DNA of 59,341 nt. It comes from Lachnoclostridium sp. UBA5890. Lineage in GTDB: Bacteria; Bacillota; Clostridia; Lachnospirales; Lachnospiraceae. Shown one piece after another: positions 1 to 8,007 of this stretch. A program made the translations under genes and the position numbers. Position 1 is the stretch's first letter. Every line of letters begins with the position of its first letter. The stretch lies in the NCBI GenBank assembly GCA_002431395.1, contig DJEU01000048.1, positions 1 through 59,341 on the forward strand. The letters are read 5' to 3'. The notes below the pieces were generated by a model, which was not told the origin of the DNA, searched no databases, and worked only from the letters and a program-made list of their open reading frames with translations.

Positions 1-99
1 ATAATATTTAATTATCAGTACCACATTCCCAAGTATCTTTCTCGTGCTTTTTTTCCTGTAAACATATCTGTAATTTACCAATGATTTTTCGACAATATT

Positions 100-108
100 T
101 GGTAGAAT
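100..108 (+). promoter_or_regulatory. candidate extended -10 promoter for the first lipoprotein gene
   Basis: A TG-N-TAGAAT extended -10 element lies about 22 bases before the chosen ATG, with no convincing -35 box. It would leave a very short leader. The first 99 bases of the window hold no recognisable gene. Confidence 0.35.
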
Positions 109-130
109 GTACGGAAAGGAGGAAGATAGC

Positions 131-1048
131 ATGAGAAAAAAATTATGTTTGCTTGTTATGTGTATGGCTGTTTCTTTTGCGATTGCTGGGTGTGGAAATT
201 CTTCATCAGATAAATCCGATACGAAAACATCAGAAGAAGGAAAAAACGAAAAAACTTCCAATAAATCTCAGGAAGAGGATATCCATGTAAAAGCAGTAAA
301 ACAGGGAAGCCCGAATGCATATCCCAATATTAAATATGGAGATGCCTTTGGAGAATTCTTTGATGAGGCAAGCTGGCGGTATTTCAAAGCCAAAAAGGGA
401 CAGGATATCGTGGAGTTTACAGGATATTGTACGTACAAAGAATCCCGGGTAAAGGCGCGCCTTCAGTTTGTTGTGGATATGGACAATGGTTCTTTTACAC
501 AGGGAGCATTGAGTTTTAATGATGTACCACAGGAGGATACCATCACAAGTGTTATGATTCTAAAAGCATTTGAAGAGTATGCGGAGAACCATAATGTCGA
601 TGAAGAGGATGTGGATAAAAATTCATTTGAATCGGGAACGGTGACGCAGTTTGATAATTCAGAGGCAACTTCGACACCAGAGCCGGAAGTGACGCCGGAA
701 CCGGAGCCTACCCCGGAGGAAGAAGCGGAAGGTTCTTATGATTATTCAGAGGACGAAGAGGATTCTGAAGATGATACGGATTATTACATTTTGCCAAATT
801 CGGATACGAAAAAAGTGACAAAGGCAGATCTGAAATCATTGACAAAAGAACAGTGCCGTATTGCCCGAAATGAAATTTATGCACGACACGGTAGACGCTT
901 TAATGATAAGGAACTGCAGGATTATTTTGATAAACAATCCTGGTATTTTGGTTCTGTAGAGGCGGATGAATTTAGTGAAAGTGTATTGAATCCGATCGAA
1001 AAGGCAAATGCAAAGTTCATTCTTAAATATGAGAATAAATTAAAATAA
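131..1048 (+). CDS. secreted lipoprotein with C-terminal YARHG-type domain
   Basis: Predicted lipoprotein of 305 residues. The ATG at 131 is chosen over an upstream in-frame ATG at 107 because a GGAAAGGAGG ribosome site lies just before it and the protein then starts with a clean signal peptide (MRKK, hydrophobic core, lipobox IAGC). After a charged linker comes a module of about 100 residues (PNIKYGDAF, a Trp, FTGYC, ending FEEYAEN) that recurs in the fourth gene of this cluster. A Pro/Glu and Asp/Ser-rich acidic stretch follows, then a C-terminal block with IARNEIYARHGR, typical of the YARHG domain of Clostridial surface proteins. The function is unknown; a cell-envelope role is inferred from the lipobox. 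The next gene starts 16 bases downstream, so the two are probably co-transcribed. Confidence 0.8.
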   Translation: MRKKLCLLVMCMAVSFAIAGCGNSSSDKSDTKTSEEGKNEKTSNKSQEEDIHVKAVKQGSPNAYPNIKYGDAFGEFFDEASWRYFKAKKGQDIVEFTGYCTYKESRVKARLQFVVDMDNGSFTQGALSFNDVPQEDTITSVMILKAFEEYAENHNVDEEDVDKNSFESGTVTQFDNSEATSTPEPEVTPEPEPTPEEEAEGSYDYSEDEEDSEDDTDYYILPNSDTKKVTKADLKSLTKEQCRIARNEIYARHGRRFNDKELQDYFDKQSWYFGSVEADEFSESVLNPIEKANAKFILKYENKLK

Positions 1049-1064
1049 GCTGGAGGAAGTTTTT

Positions 1065-2096
1065 ATGCAGACAAATGAACAAAATAAACGTTATGTGGCG
1101 GATGAGTATCTTGGAGAGGCTACATTGTTCCGGTCCTTTCTTGGCCAGCGATTAGGCTTAATGAATACCAAGGTGGCATCCTGGATCGTATTTGGAGAAG
1201 ATCGATTAAAGATTGGAACAATGCCAAATACATATCAAAAGAAAAGGGAAATCTGTTATCGGGACATTGCTTCGGTTAGTATAAAACGGTATATTAATTT
1301 ATACGGAATTATAATTGTTGCGCTGTGTGCGATAGCGGCATTTGTTACAGCAGGAGTAGGGCTGATCTGTGCAGCGGTTGTTTTATGGTCAGCACTTGGC
1401 TGCAAATTGGAGATAAAAACAAGAGATGGAAATACCTACAATTACTGGAGCGTAAGTTCTCCTTCCCATTATTCGGATTTTATGAATAAACTTCAGACAA
1501 TAATCTCTTGCGCACAGCAGGATCAAGAATGCTTGTCGATGGAATCAGAGACAGCGGATGTTGCTTCCCGGCTTTTTATTCAAAGAGATATGAATATGGG
1601 AAGAGGCATAAAAGAAAGCTGGGATATTATGCTTGGCTTACTGCGTTCGGGAAAAGGCATTGATGAGATGTTTCTCCAGCTGGAGGAGAAAATTCAAGGC
1701 AAAAAAGGACTGGCTACCATGCGTTCCAATGAAAAAGTATATCAGGAAATTCAGGGCAAGGCAGCACCATATCTGCAGCAGGACGAAGTGATTCTGTTCT
1801 GTGCAAAAACAGGACTGACATCTGCTTCGAAAAACTATATGTTATTGACCAATCGAAGAATTGCATTTTTCTATGGTAAGAATTTTTATGGTGAATATTA
1901 TGAAAATATTTACCGTTTGATGCATCTTTCACAAGGCGCATATTGGTTTATTAATGGACCTTTGGATCAAACGGAAGAATCATTGAATGGTGTATATTTG
2001 GATACAGAACAAACAGGAATTATTCTTGCAATCATCTGTAAATATTATGAGGAGAGAAGAGCACCGGGACATAAGATTGCTATTTGCGGTCAGTAA
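1065..2096 (+). CDS. membrane protein with two PH-like domains
   Basis: A 343-residue protein I cannot name precisely. The N-terminal half resembles a bacterial PH-like fold (LFRSFLGQRLG, VFGEDRLKIG) interrupted by a hydrophobic hairpin around residues 80-110 that could be two membrane spans. The C-terminal half has a second PH-like segment with the LLTNRRIAFF signature common in YokE-type bacterial PH domains. GGAGG precedes the ATG. There is no signal peptide, so a cytoplasmic-face membrane protein is likely. It is sandwiched between two lipoprotein genes and overlaps the broader reading frame of the next, suggesting one operon. The assignment rests on motif appearance only. Confidence 0.7.
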   Translation: MQTNEQNKRYVADEYLGEATLFRSFLGQRLGLMNTKVASWIVFGEDRLKIGTMPNTYQKKREICYRDIASVSIKRYINLYGIIIVALCAIAAFVTAGVGLICAAVVLWSALGCKLEIKTRDGNTYNYWSVSSPSHYSDFMNKLQTIISCAQQDQECLSMESETADVASRLFIQRDMNMGRGIKESWDIMLGLLRSGKGIDEMFLQLEEKIQGKKGLATMRSNEKVYQEIQGKAAPYLQQDEVILFCAKTGLTSASKNYMLLTNRRIAFFYGKNFYGEYYENIYRLMHLSQGAYWFINGPLDQTEESLNGVYLDTEQTGIILAIICKYYEERRAPGHKIAICGQ

Positions 2097-2110
2097 AGAG
2101 GAGGTATTTT

Positions 2111-2662
2111 GTGAAAAAAATAATTGCTTTAATGTTGGTAACCGTGTTATGCAGTGTCAACTTGACAGCATGTGGTTCATCTGAGGAATCAAAGCCGTCT
2201 GTTTATTCTGTAGGAGATGTAATTAGCTTTTCTAACAGTAATGGAGAAGAGTATAGTGTCTGCATTACAGATTGGGGAACGAGTGTGGATGGAAGTATAT
2301 TGAATATTTTTTCAATAAAAACAGTCACCTGGTTTCAATATGTGATCATGAATACCGGAGATGAAGAAGTTACGGTGTCGGATAATATTTTCAATATTTA
2401 TGCGGATGATTACAGTGTAGATACGGAATGGTCGGAAGAAGGTACTTTTTTAGAGACATTGGCTCCGGGTAAAAAAACATCCGGTAAAGTATATGCGGAA
2501 ATGGATGCGGATGAAGTCAATAAAATAGAAGTGCAGATTCATGACAGTACGGTGTTGATTAAAGATGGACAATCTGGAAATTCGGGAGATGATGACCAAT
2601 CGGATACATCCGACGACAATGAGTACGAAGATGAGGATGAAGGCATCAGCCCGGTTTCTTAA
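2111..2662 (+). CDS. lipoprotein with DUF4352/DUF5067-like Ig fold
   Basis: A 183-residue lipoprotein. The GTG at 2111 is chosen because AGAGGAGG sits at the right distance and the protein then starts VKKIIALML with lipobox LTAC near residue 22. The mature part looks like an immunoglobulin-like sandwich of the DUF4352/DUF5067 kind (NTGDEEVTVSDN, LAPGKKTSGKVYAEM). It ends in a strongly acidic Asp/Ser/Glu tail, a feature shared with its two lipoprotein-like neighbours. The function is unknown. A longer in-frame ATG at 2084 overlaps the preceding gene and would hide the signal peptide, so I reject it. Confidence 0.75.
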   Translation: MKKIIALMLVTVLCSVNLTACGSSEESKPSVYSVGDVISFSNSNGEEYSVCITDWGTSVDGSILNIFSIKTVTWFQYVIMNTGDEEVTVSDNIFNIYADDYSVDTEWSEEGTFLETLAPGKKTSGKVYAEMDADEVNKIEVQIHDSTVLIKDGQSGNSGDDDQSDTSDDNEYEDEDEGISPVS

Positions 2663-2708
2663 GAAATTTATACGTAAAATAAGTGATTGAAAAGAGAGGA
2701 GAATCGCT

Positions 2709-3962
2709 ATGAGTAAAATATGTCCGAAATGTGGACGAGAATTACAAGATGAATCATTATTTTGTGTGAATTGTGGACAGAGAATGGACGCAATAGAACC
2801 ACTTACATTTGAACCGGCATCCAATGTGCCAACAGAACCGGTAATGCCACAGGCAGCACAGCCGGTGCAGCCACAAACCCCACCGCCGGTACAGCCACAG
2901 ACGCCGCCACCGGTACAGCTACAAACGCCACCGCCGGTGCAACCACAGACGCCGCCACCGGTGCAGCCACAGACGCCGCCACCGGTACAGCCACAGACGC
3001 CATCGCCGGTGCAGATGCAGACGCCACCACCGGTACAGCAGGCTGAGGAACCGAAGAAACATTCCGGACTTTCGATTGCTTCCCTGGTTCTTGGAATCGT
3101 GGGACTGGTATCTTGCGGTGCTCTTATGGTTCCGGAAGTTTTGGCAATTGTATTTGGACTTGTGGGGATTAAGGACAAGAAACATAAAAGAGGCATGGCA
3201 ATAGCAGGTACAATTTTAGGAGTAGTATCTATCGTTGCATTTATTGCGCTCATCATGTATTCAATTTTTGAAGATCCGGGATTTACTCCATTTGGCGCAG
3301 ATACAATAGGCTGGCTGTACATTTTCCCGGTAGCAATTGCAATTGGAGGAATTGCCTCTCTTATCATTAGTATAATGAATAAGAAAGGTACAGCAGTAAC
3401 TATTATCAGTAAAATTGCGGGAACAGTAGTTAGTGTAGCTATTGCAGCATTTATTGTATCTATTGTAAGTAACAATCTTGTCGGTGCGACAAGTGCAATT
3501 CGTGATGCGTACCCGTCAAGTATACCGAATATTACGTATGGAGAGGCAATTGACAATTTTTGTGGAAATGTAAGATGGACAACGTTGAAAAGTGAGCAGG
3601 AAACAATATATGTTCAGGCAACAGGATCTTGTTTTTATAATGGTGTAGAGCAGGATATTACGATTCAGTTTGAGACAACTGGAATAGCTTCAAATGATTC
3701 GGTAAAAAAAGGAGATCCTTTCCGTGTCAGTTGGATCGGATTTGGAGAGGAAAAACGAACATATGATGAAATGACAGAATTTTTGTATACTATGTTTGAG
3801 TCGTATGCAAATAAAAATGGACTGGACTTAGAGGAATATCAAAAGGATGGTATTTTAATGAGTCAGGAATATCTTGATTCACAGGATCAAAGCGATTCGA
3901 ATACAGATAGTTCCGATGATTATGATGATGGCATTGACAGCAATGGATTTTATGAGGAATAA
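2709..3962 (+). CDS. zinc-ribbon, proline-repeat, DUF4190-like membrane protein
   Basis: A 417-residue protein in four parts. Residues 5-23 are a zinc ribbon (CPKCG and CVNCG). Residues 52-111 are seven and a half copies of an 8-residue Pro/Gln/Thr repeat. Around 120-250 are membrane spans, the first resembling DUF4190 (GLSIASLVLGIVGLV). From about 275 an extracytoplasmic module (PNITYGEAI, FESYANKNGLDLEE) matches the one in the lipoprotein at 131-1048, followed by an acidic Asp/Ser tail. The topology implies a cytoplasmic ribbon and an external module. Long reverse-strand frames across the repeat are artefacts of its composition. AGAGGAG precedes the ATG. The function is unknown; it is last in its cluster, before a terminator. 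Confidence 0.8.
   Translation: MSKICPKCGRELQDESLFCVNCGQRMDAIEPLTFEPASNVPTEPVMPQAAQPVQPQTPPPVQPQTPPPVQLQTPPPVQPQTPPPVQPQTPPPVQPQTPSPVQMQTPPPVQQAEEPKKHSGLSIASLVLGIVGLVSCGALMVPEVLAIVFGLVGIKDKKHKRGMAIAGTILGVVSIVAFIALIMYSIFEDPGFTPFGADTIGWLYIFPVAIAIGGIASLIISIMNKKGTAVTIISKIAGTVVSVAIAAFIVSIVSNNLVGATSAIRDAYPSSIPNITYGEAIDNFCGNVRWTTLKSEQETIYVQATGSCFYNGVEQDITIQFETTGIASNDSVKKGDPFRVSWIGFGEEKRTYDEMTEFLYTMFESYANKNGLDLEEYQKDGILMSQEYLDSQDQSDSNTDSSDDYDDGIDSNGFYEE
2862..3041 (+). repeat. 24-bp coding tandem repeat (proline-rich octapeptide)
   Basis: Seven and a half direct copies of a 24-bp unit encoding PVQPQTPP with few substitutions (P to L or M at position 4, P to S at position 8). The high identity at DNA level makes copy-number change by slippage plausible. 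It forms the linker between the zinc ribbon and the membrane region. Confidence 0.9.
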
Positions 3963-3988
3963 GAGAAACATTAACTATTCCTAAACCA

Positions 3989-4028
3989 AAAAGGCATAAG
4001 CACTGAATTGGGGTGCTTATGCCTTTGT
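3989..4028. terminator. bidirectional rho-independent terminator
   Basis: A 12-bp perfect stem (AAGGCATAAGCA with its complement at 4014-4025), flanked by A-rich sequence on one side and T-rich on the other. It serves both converging genes. Confidence 0.85.
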
Positions 4029-4029
4029 A

Positions 4030-4551
4030 TTATTTCTGTTTTTCTTGTTTTTCTATTTCACTTAGCCGTTTTTGGATAATCATCCGGATTGGCAGATGAT
4101 CGTCAGAATTATATAATTTCTTATTTTTCATATAATCAAGCATTAATTGTTTTTCTTTTTTTGTGTCGCCGGTTTTTTCATAATACAAACGCAAAAGGAT
4201 AAAGCGGTTTGTAAGTTTGGTATGGCTGGTAGTAAAATCCGGGTAAAGATCGTGGATATCTTCCAGAACATGGTCATATTTGCCGGCACGGATGTTTGCT
4301 GAAATGCGGAAATATTCCTGCTGCTCTTTTGTCAGAGTAGGAGCAGGGGCGTCATGGGTGGTCTGTGTCGTCGAGGGAGAAAAAAGACCTCCGATGAACA
4401 GAACAATAGAACCCAAGAAGAGGATCAAAACGGGGATTCGGAAAAAAAGCAAGCCTTTGAAGTCCGGCTTTTTTTTCTGAACAAAAAGATATATGGTTAA
4501 AATTGTAAAAAAGAGTACAAATCCCAGCAGGGAAAAAGCCAATAAATTCAT
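4030..4551 (-). CDS. two-span membrane protein, unknown function
   Basis: A 173-residue protein with two hydrophobic segments (about 2-24 and 36-58), a Ser/Thr/Pro linker, and a helical C-terminal domain that looks like a pair of tetratricopeptide-type helices (ISANIRAGKYDHVLEDI, FILLRLYYEKTGD). I recognise no named family. AAGGAG precedes the ATG, only 9 bases after the stop of the Mor-like regulator, so it is the distal gene of the kinase/regulator unit read leftwards. A role in the same membrane signalling process is inferred from position only. Confidence 0.7.
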   Translation of the reverse strand: MNLLAFSLLGFVLFFTILTIYLFVQKKKPDFKGLLFFRIPVLILFLGSIVLFIGGLFSPSTTQTTHDAPAPTLTKEQQEYFRISANIRAGKYDHVLEDIHDLYPDFTTSHTKLTNRFILLRLYYEKTGDTKKEKQLMLDYMKNKKLYNSDDHLPIRMIIQKRLSEIEKQEKQK

Positions 4552-4560
4552 AACAGCTCC

Positions 4561-4842
4561 TTAGGTATATTCTTTTATGAGTTGGCGAAGGCGCCGCTCG
4601 GTATAACCATATTTTACCGCAAGCTGTGAAAGAGTGCAATTCCCTTTTTTTAATTCCTGTGTTGCCTGAAGGGCAACATATTTTTTTGAGTAAAAGCGCT
4701 GTGGAAAAGTAATCTGCTGTCCACGATAATGCTCAAATAATAGTTTGGCATTTTCTACACCAATGATTTCGGCTATGCTGGCATAATCGCCGGCAAGATC
4801 CTGGGGGGTTATAGTAATAAGTGTATCCTCAGTATTAGTCAT
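4561..4842 (-). CDS. Mor-family transcriptional activator-like protein
   Basis: A 93-residue DNA-binding protein. The sequence from DYASIAEIIGVENAKLLF through FYSKKYVALQATQEL to a C-terminal helix-turn-helix (LSQLAVKYGYTERRLRQLI) fits the Mor/C activator family first known from phage Mu; short chromosomal versions are common in Firmicutes. AAAGGAGG precedes the ATG. It lies between the Ser/Thr kinase gene (stop 151 bases upstream) and a membrane protein gene (9 bases downstream). No phage genes are present here, so a phage origin is only a family inference. The target promoter is unknown. Confidence 0.8.
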   Translation of the reverse strand: MTNTEDTLITITPQDLAGDYASIAEIIGVENAKLLFEHYRGQQITFPQRFYSKKYVALQATQELKKGNCTLSQLAVKYGYTERRLRQLIKEYT

Positions 4843-4993
4843 ATGAGTGCCTCCTTTTGTGCAAAATTATCCTAACAAAAAACAGGAGACTTTGCATTGG
4901 AAAATTTCCTTGAAAAAAATAAGAATAATTTCACGGAAATCAGTTTGTTTTCTATGCCATCATATCGTAAATAAGGAGGCTTGTGGTGTCCTG

Positions 4994-5842
4994 TCAGTCG
5001 ACAAGATTCAGAATAAAACCGAGAAACGTTAAGATTGCCCACAAATAAAAAAAGGAAGCCGGGATCATATGAGACAGGCGAGCGGAGCGAAAACCAGGAA
5101 TGCAGCGAAAAAAACGTATATCACGAGTACTGCGGTCACTGATGATTCGTTCCAATTCTCTTTGTACAATGATGCAGGACTGATAGCGGTTCTTGGCAGC
5201 GATAGATAAACAGCGACGGATGATTTTTTGGAATTTCTTATGCGTAGTCAATTGTTCATTTGGCATGGCACAGGTAAGCATATTGTTTAGCAGAACGCCT
5301 AATGCATAAATGTCAGCACGCTGGTCAGTTTGTTGAAACCCAAACTGTTCCGGGGCAGCATAGCCGGGAGTTCCTATTATAACGGTATCTTTGCTTTGAA
5401 GTGCTTTATACATTCGGATTGTGCCGGGATCGATCAATACCGCATGTCCTGAATTTGTAATAATAACATTGGAAGGTTTGAGGTCGCGGTAGACCATGCG
5501 GTTTTTGTGAATCCAGCGGAGGGCTTGGCAGATTTCAATGCCATATTGTCGTGTCTCATCGGAAGAAAATGGAAGATTTTTGTCCAGATATTCTGCAATG
5601 GTCGTTCCGGAAAGCCATTCTTCTTCAATGATACAAAGAGTTTCTGTAGTAAAAACATTGTAAATTTTGACAATAAAAGGAGAAGGTGTTTTTTCCTGCA
5701 GAGAGTAAAATGTTTTCATCGTATCGTATTGAGAAAGAGGGAGTTCTTTTTTTACAAAAATAAGGCTGTCGCGTTTGACAAGCCAGGTATTGTATTCGGT
5801 GGAAGTGTTTAATTTAGCGAGTTTTTCCTCTGTATTTCCCAT
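4994..5842 (-). CDS. membrane-anchored Ser/Thr protein kinase with altered DFG
   Basis: A 282-residue Hanks-type kinase. Visible motifs are candidate ATP lysines at K31/K32 (FVKKE), catalytic loop YRDLKPSN at 118-125, a metal-binding segment reading DPG at 138-140 instead of DFG, and activation/APE segment GTPGYAAPEQFG near 158-168. There is no glycine-rich loop, so the N-lobe is short. One hydrophobic span near 257-280 anchors the C-terminus, leaving the kinase in the cytosol with almost nothing outside; no PASTA domain. The Phe-to-Pro change and missing loop leave activity uncertain, although the catalytic Asp and Lys remain. It is divergent from the HTH gene at 5936, sharing overlapping promoters. 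Confidence 0.88.
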   Translation of the reverse strand: MGNTEEKLAKLNTSTEYNTWLVKRDSLIFVKKELPLSQYDTMKTFYSLQEKTPSPFIVKIYNVFTTETLCIIEEEWLSGTTIAEYLDKNLPFSSDETRQYGIEICQALRWIHKNRMVYRDLKPSNVIITNSGHAVLIDPGTIRMYKALQSKDTVIIGTPGYAAPEQFGFQQTDQRADIYALGVLLNNMLTCAMPNEQLTTHKKFQKIIRRCLSIAAKNRYQSCIIVQRELERIISDRSTRDIRFFRCIPGFRSARLSHMIPASFFYLWAILTFLGFILNLVD

Positions 5843-5864
5843 TGTATTTCTCCTTTTTCCTCCA

Positions 5865-5893
5865 TTGCGTATTTTAATTAATTATATTATAAT
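5865..5893 (+). promoter_or_regulatory. promoter for HTH gene
   Basis: TTGCGT at 5865-5870, 17 bases, TATAAT at 5888-5893. The -10 overlaps the -10 of the opposite-facing kinase promoter. Confidence 0.65.
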
Positions 5894-5914
5894 GATTAAT
5901 AAAAAAAGTGTCAA
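5886..5914 (-). promoter_or_regulatory. promoter for kinase gene
   Basis: On the reverse strand TTGACA (5914-5909), 17 bases, TATAAT (5891-5886): a perfect consensus. It interlocks with the forward promoter, so both cannot easily be occupied at once. Confidence 0.8.
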
Positions 5915-5935
5915 TTACTAACAGGATGTGATTTT

Positions 5936-6376
5936 GTGGGAAAATTAAAATTTCAGAAACAGACAGAGGAACTGTTGGAAGGATTGAAAAAGGCAAATAA
6001 TTTGGAAAATTATGTGCTTGAAAATCAGGACGAATTTATGCAGGTTGATATCGCGGAATATTTGGAAAATATTATACAGGAAAAACAACTCAAACGGTCG
6101 CAGATTGTGAAAGACAGCGGATTGGACCGCTCTTATGTGTATCACATTTTAAATGGAGACCGCAAAAATCCGTCGCGCAGTAAATTGCTGGCTATTTGTG
6201 TGGCGATGAAGATGGATATCAAGGAAACGCAGTATTTTCTCCGGGCAGCGCAGGTGCCGGTTTTGTATCCGAGAAACCAGCGCGACTGCATTATTTTGTA
6301 TGGACTGGAGCAGGGGGCGAGCGTTATGGAACTCAATGAAACGTTATATACGATGCAGTTTGAATTGCTGGAATAG
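5936..6376 (+). CDS. XRE-like helix-turn-helix protein next to kinase
   Basis: A 146-residue protein starting at GTG 5936, with an AGGA-containing site 10 bases upstream. Residues 38-80 form an XRE-type helix-turn-helix (VDIAEYLENII, LKRSQIVKDSGLDRSYVYHILNGDRKNPSR). The C-terminal part, residues 80-140 (KMDIKETQYFLRAA, DCIILYGLEQG), is recognisably the same module as residues 71-132 of the 446-residue protein at 18146, which also follows a Ser/Thr kinase gene. I infer that this module works with the kinases, perhaps as a substrate, but nothing in the sequence proves it. It is divergent from its kinase with overlapping promoters. Confidence 0.8.
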   Translation: MGKLKFQKQTEELLEGLKKANNLENYVLENQDEFMQVDIAEYLENIIQEKQLKRSQIVKDSGLDRSYVYHILNGDRKNPSRSKLLAICVAMKMDIKETQYFLRAAQVPVLYPRNQRDCIILYGLEQGASVMELNETLYTMQFELLE

Positions 6377-6428
6377 AATTTACGAAAAATGACAATACTT
6401 CCATTAAAAGAAAAATTGGAGGTAAATT

Positions 6429-8000
6429 ATGTCAAATATGTTTTGCTTTCAATGCCAGCAGACCGCCGGAAATAAATGTTGTGTCAATACCGGAGTCTGC
6501 GGCAAACAGCCGGAGACGGCAAAACTGCAGGATGAGCTGGTGTATGAACTTATTCAGCTGGCGGAAACGGCCGAAAAAAACGGACAGCATACGAAAGAAG
6601 CAGAGCGCCTTTTGATGGACGGATTGTTTACGACATTGACAAATGTAAATTTTGATAATGAGGCGATTAAAGAATTTATTGGCCGCGTTCAAAAAGAGAA
6701 GGAAAAAATTGGAAACGACGAGATTGCCGTTGTATCTTTGTGGGAGGGAGCAAATGATATTGTGTCGCTCCGCTCGACACTTTTGTTTGGCCTCAAAGGG
6801 ATGGCGGCGTATGCACATCATGCCATGAATCTTGGATTTGAAAATAATGCAGTGACGAATTGGTTTTACAAAGGGTTGTGCGAGATTAACAGGGAACATT
6901 CGGTGGAAGAGTGGATTGAACTTATCATGGAATTTGGCCGGATCAATTTCCAATGCATGGAGCTGCTTGACCATGCCAATACGTCATCGTTTGGAACTCC
7001 GACACCGGTGAAAGTGCAGACCGATATTAAAAAAGGACCATTTATCGTAGTTTCCGGTCATGATCTGAAAGACCTTTCCCAATTATTGGAACAGACAAAA
7101 GACAAAGGAATCAATATTTATACACACAGTGAAATGCTTCCGGCACATGGGTATCCGGAACTTCACAAATATGAACATTTGGCAGGAAATTTTGGAACAG
7201 CATGGCAGAGCCAGCAGAAGGAATTTGAGGACATTCCGGCGCCGATTTTATTTACGACCAACTGCCTGATGCCGCAGCGCCCAAGTTACCGTGACCGTGT
7301 TTATACGACATCGGTTGTGGGATATGAGGGATTGATGCACATTACAGGAGACAAGGATGGAAGGAAAGATTTTTCGCCATTGATTCAGAAATCATTGGAA
7401 TTGGGCGGCTATGAGCATGACCGTAGCATGAGTGGGATCAATGGCGGTCATATTTTGACGACCGGATTTGCACATGGCGCCGTGCTGTCGCATGCGGAGA
7501 AGATCATTGAATCCATCAAAAAGGGAGACATTAAGCATATTTTTCTGGTGGGTGGCTGCGATGGAGCGCATCCGGGAAGAAATTATTATACCGATTTTGT
7601 CAAACAAACGCCGATGGATTCGCTTGTTTTGACACTTGCTTGTGGAAAATACCGCTTTAATGATCTTGATCTTGGTGAGATCAACGGAATCCCGCGAATT
7701 CTGGATATGGGGCAGTGTAACGATGCGTACAGTGCGATCAAGGTTGCTCTTGCACTGGCAGATGCATTTGGCTGTGCGGTCAATGAATTGCCGCTTACCC
7801 TCGTGCTTTCGTGGTATGAGCAGAAGGCGGTGTGCATCCTTCTCACGCTTTTGTCATTGGGCCTGAAAAATATGTATCTTGGTCCGACCCTGCCGGCATT
7901 TATGTCCGAAAATGTGGTGAAATATCTGGTGGACGCCTACAATCTTCAGCCGATTACGGCGCCGGAGCAGGATATGGATGCAATTCTGGGACGCGGGTAA
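6429..8000 (+). CDS. hcp: hybrid-cluster protein (hydroxylamine reductase)
   Basis: A 523-residue cytoplasmic iron-sulfur protein of the prismane/Hcp family, associated with hydroxylamine reduction and nitric oxide handling in anaerobes. The N-terminal cluster motif is C6-x2-C9-x8-C18-x5-C24, the spacing typical of obligate anaerobes. Downstream, the family segments around the hybrid cluster are present (NGGHILTTGF, VGGCDGAHPGR, LACGKYRF, LDMGQCND, SWYEQKAV). The length suits a class lacking the extra helical insert. TTGGAGG precedes the ATG. No Hcr-type reductase gene lies nearby, so the electron donor must be encoded elsewhere. The stop is followed within 8 bases by an unusual tandem repeat array. 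Confidence 0.95.
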   Translation: MSNMFCFQCQQTAGNKCCVNTGVCGKQPETAKLQDELVYELIQLAETAEKNGQHTKEAERLLMDGLFTTLTNVNFDNEAIKEFIGRVQKEKEKIGNDEIAVVSLWEGANDIVSLRSTLLFGLKGMAAYAHHAMNLGFENNAVTNWFYKGLCEINREHSVEEWIELIMEFGRINFQCMELLDHANTSSFGTPTPVKVQTDIKKGPFIVVSGHDLKDLSQLLEQTKDKGINIYTHSEMLPAHGYPELHKYEHLAGNFGTAWQSQQKEFEDIPAPILFTTNCLMPQRPSYRDRVYTTSVVGYEGLMHITGDKDGRKDFSPLIQKSLELGGYEHDRSMSGINGGHILTTGFAHGAVLSHAEKIIESIKKGDIKHIFLVGGCDGAHPGRNYYTDFVKQTPMDSLVLTLACGKYRFNDLDLGEINGIPRILDMGQCNDAYSAIKVALALADAFGCAVNELPLTLVLSWYEQKAVCILLTLLSLGLKNMYLGPTLPAFMSENVVKYLVDAYNLQPITAPEQDMDAILGRG

Positions 8001-8007
8001 ACCGGCG

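Noticed and set aside
2450..3556. Long reverse open frame of 368 codons
   Set aside because: It lies opposite the proline-repeat gene; the Cys/Gly/Thr repeats are just the complement of the 24-bp units. No ribosome site or family resemblance.
4561..4842. Mor-like gene as evidence of a Mu-like prophage
   Set aside because: No transposase, structural or lysis genes flank it; short chromosomal Mor-domain proteins are common in Firmicutes.
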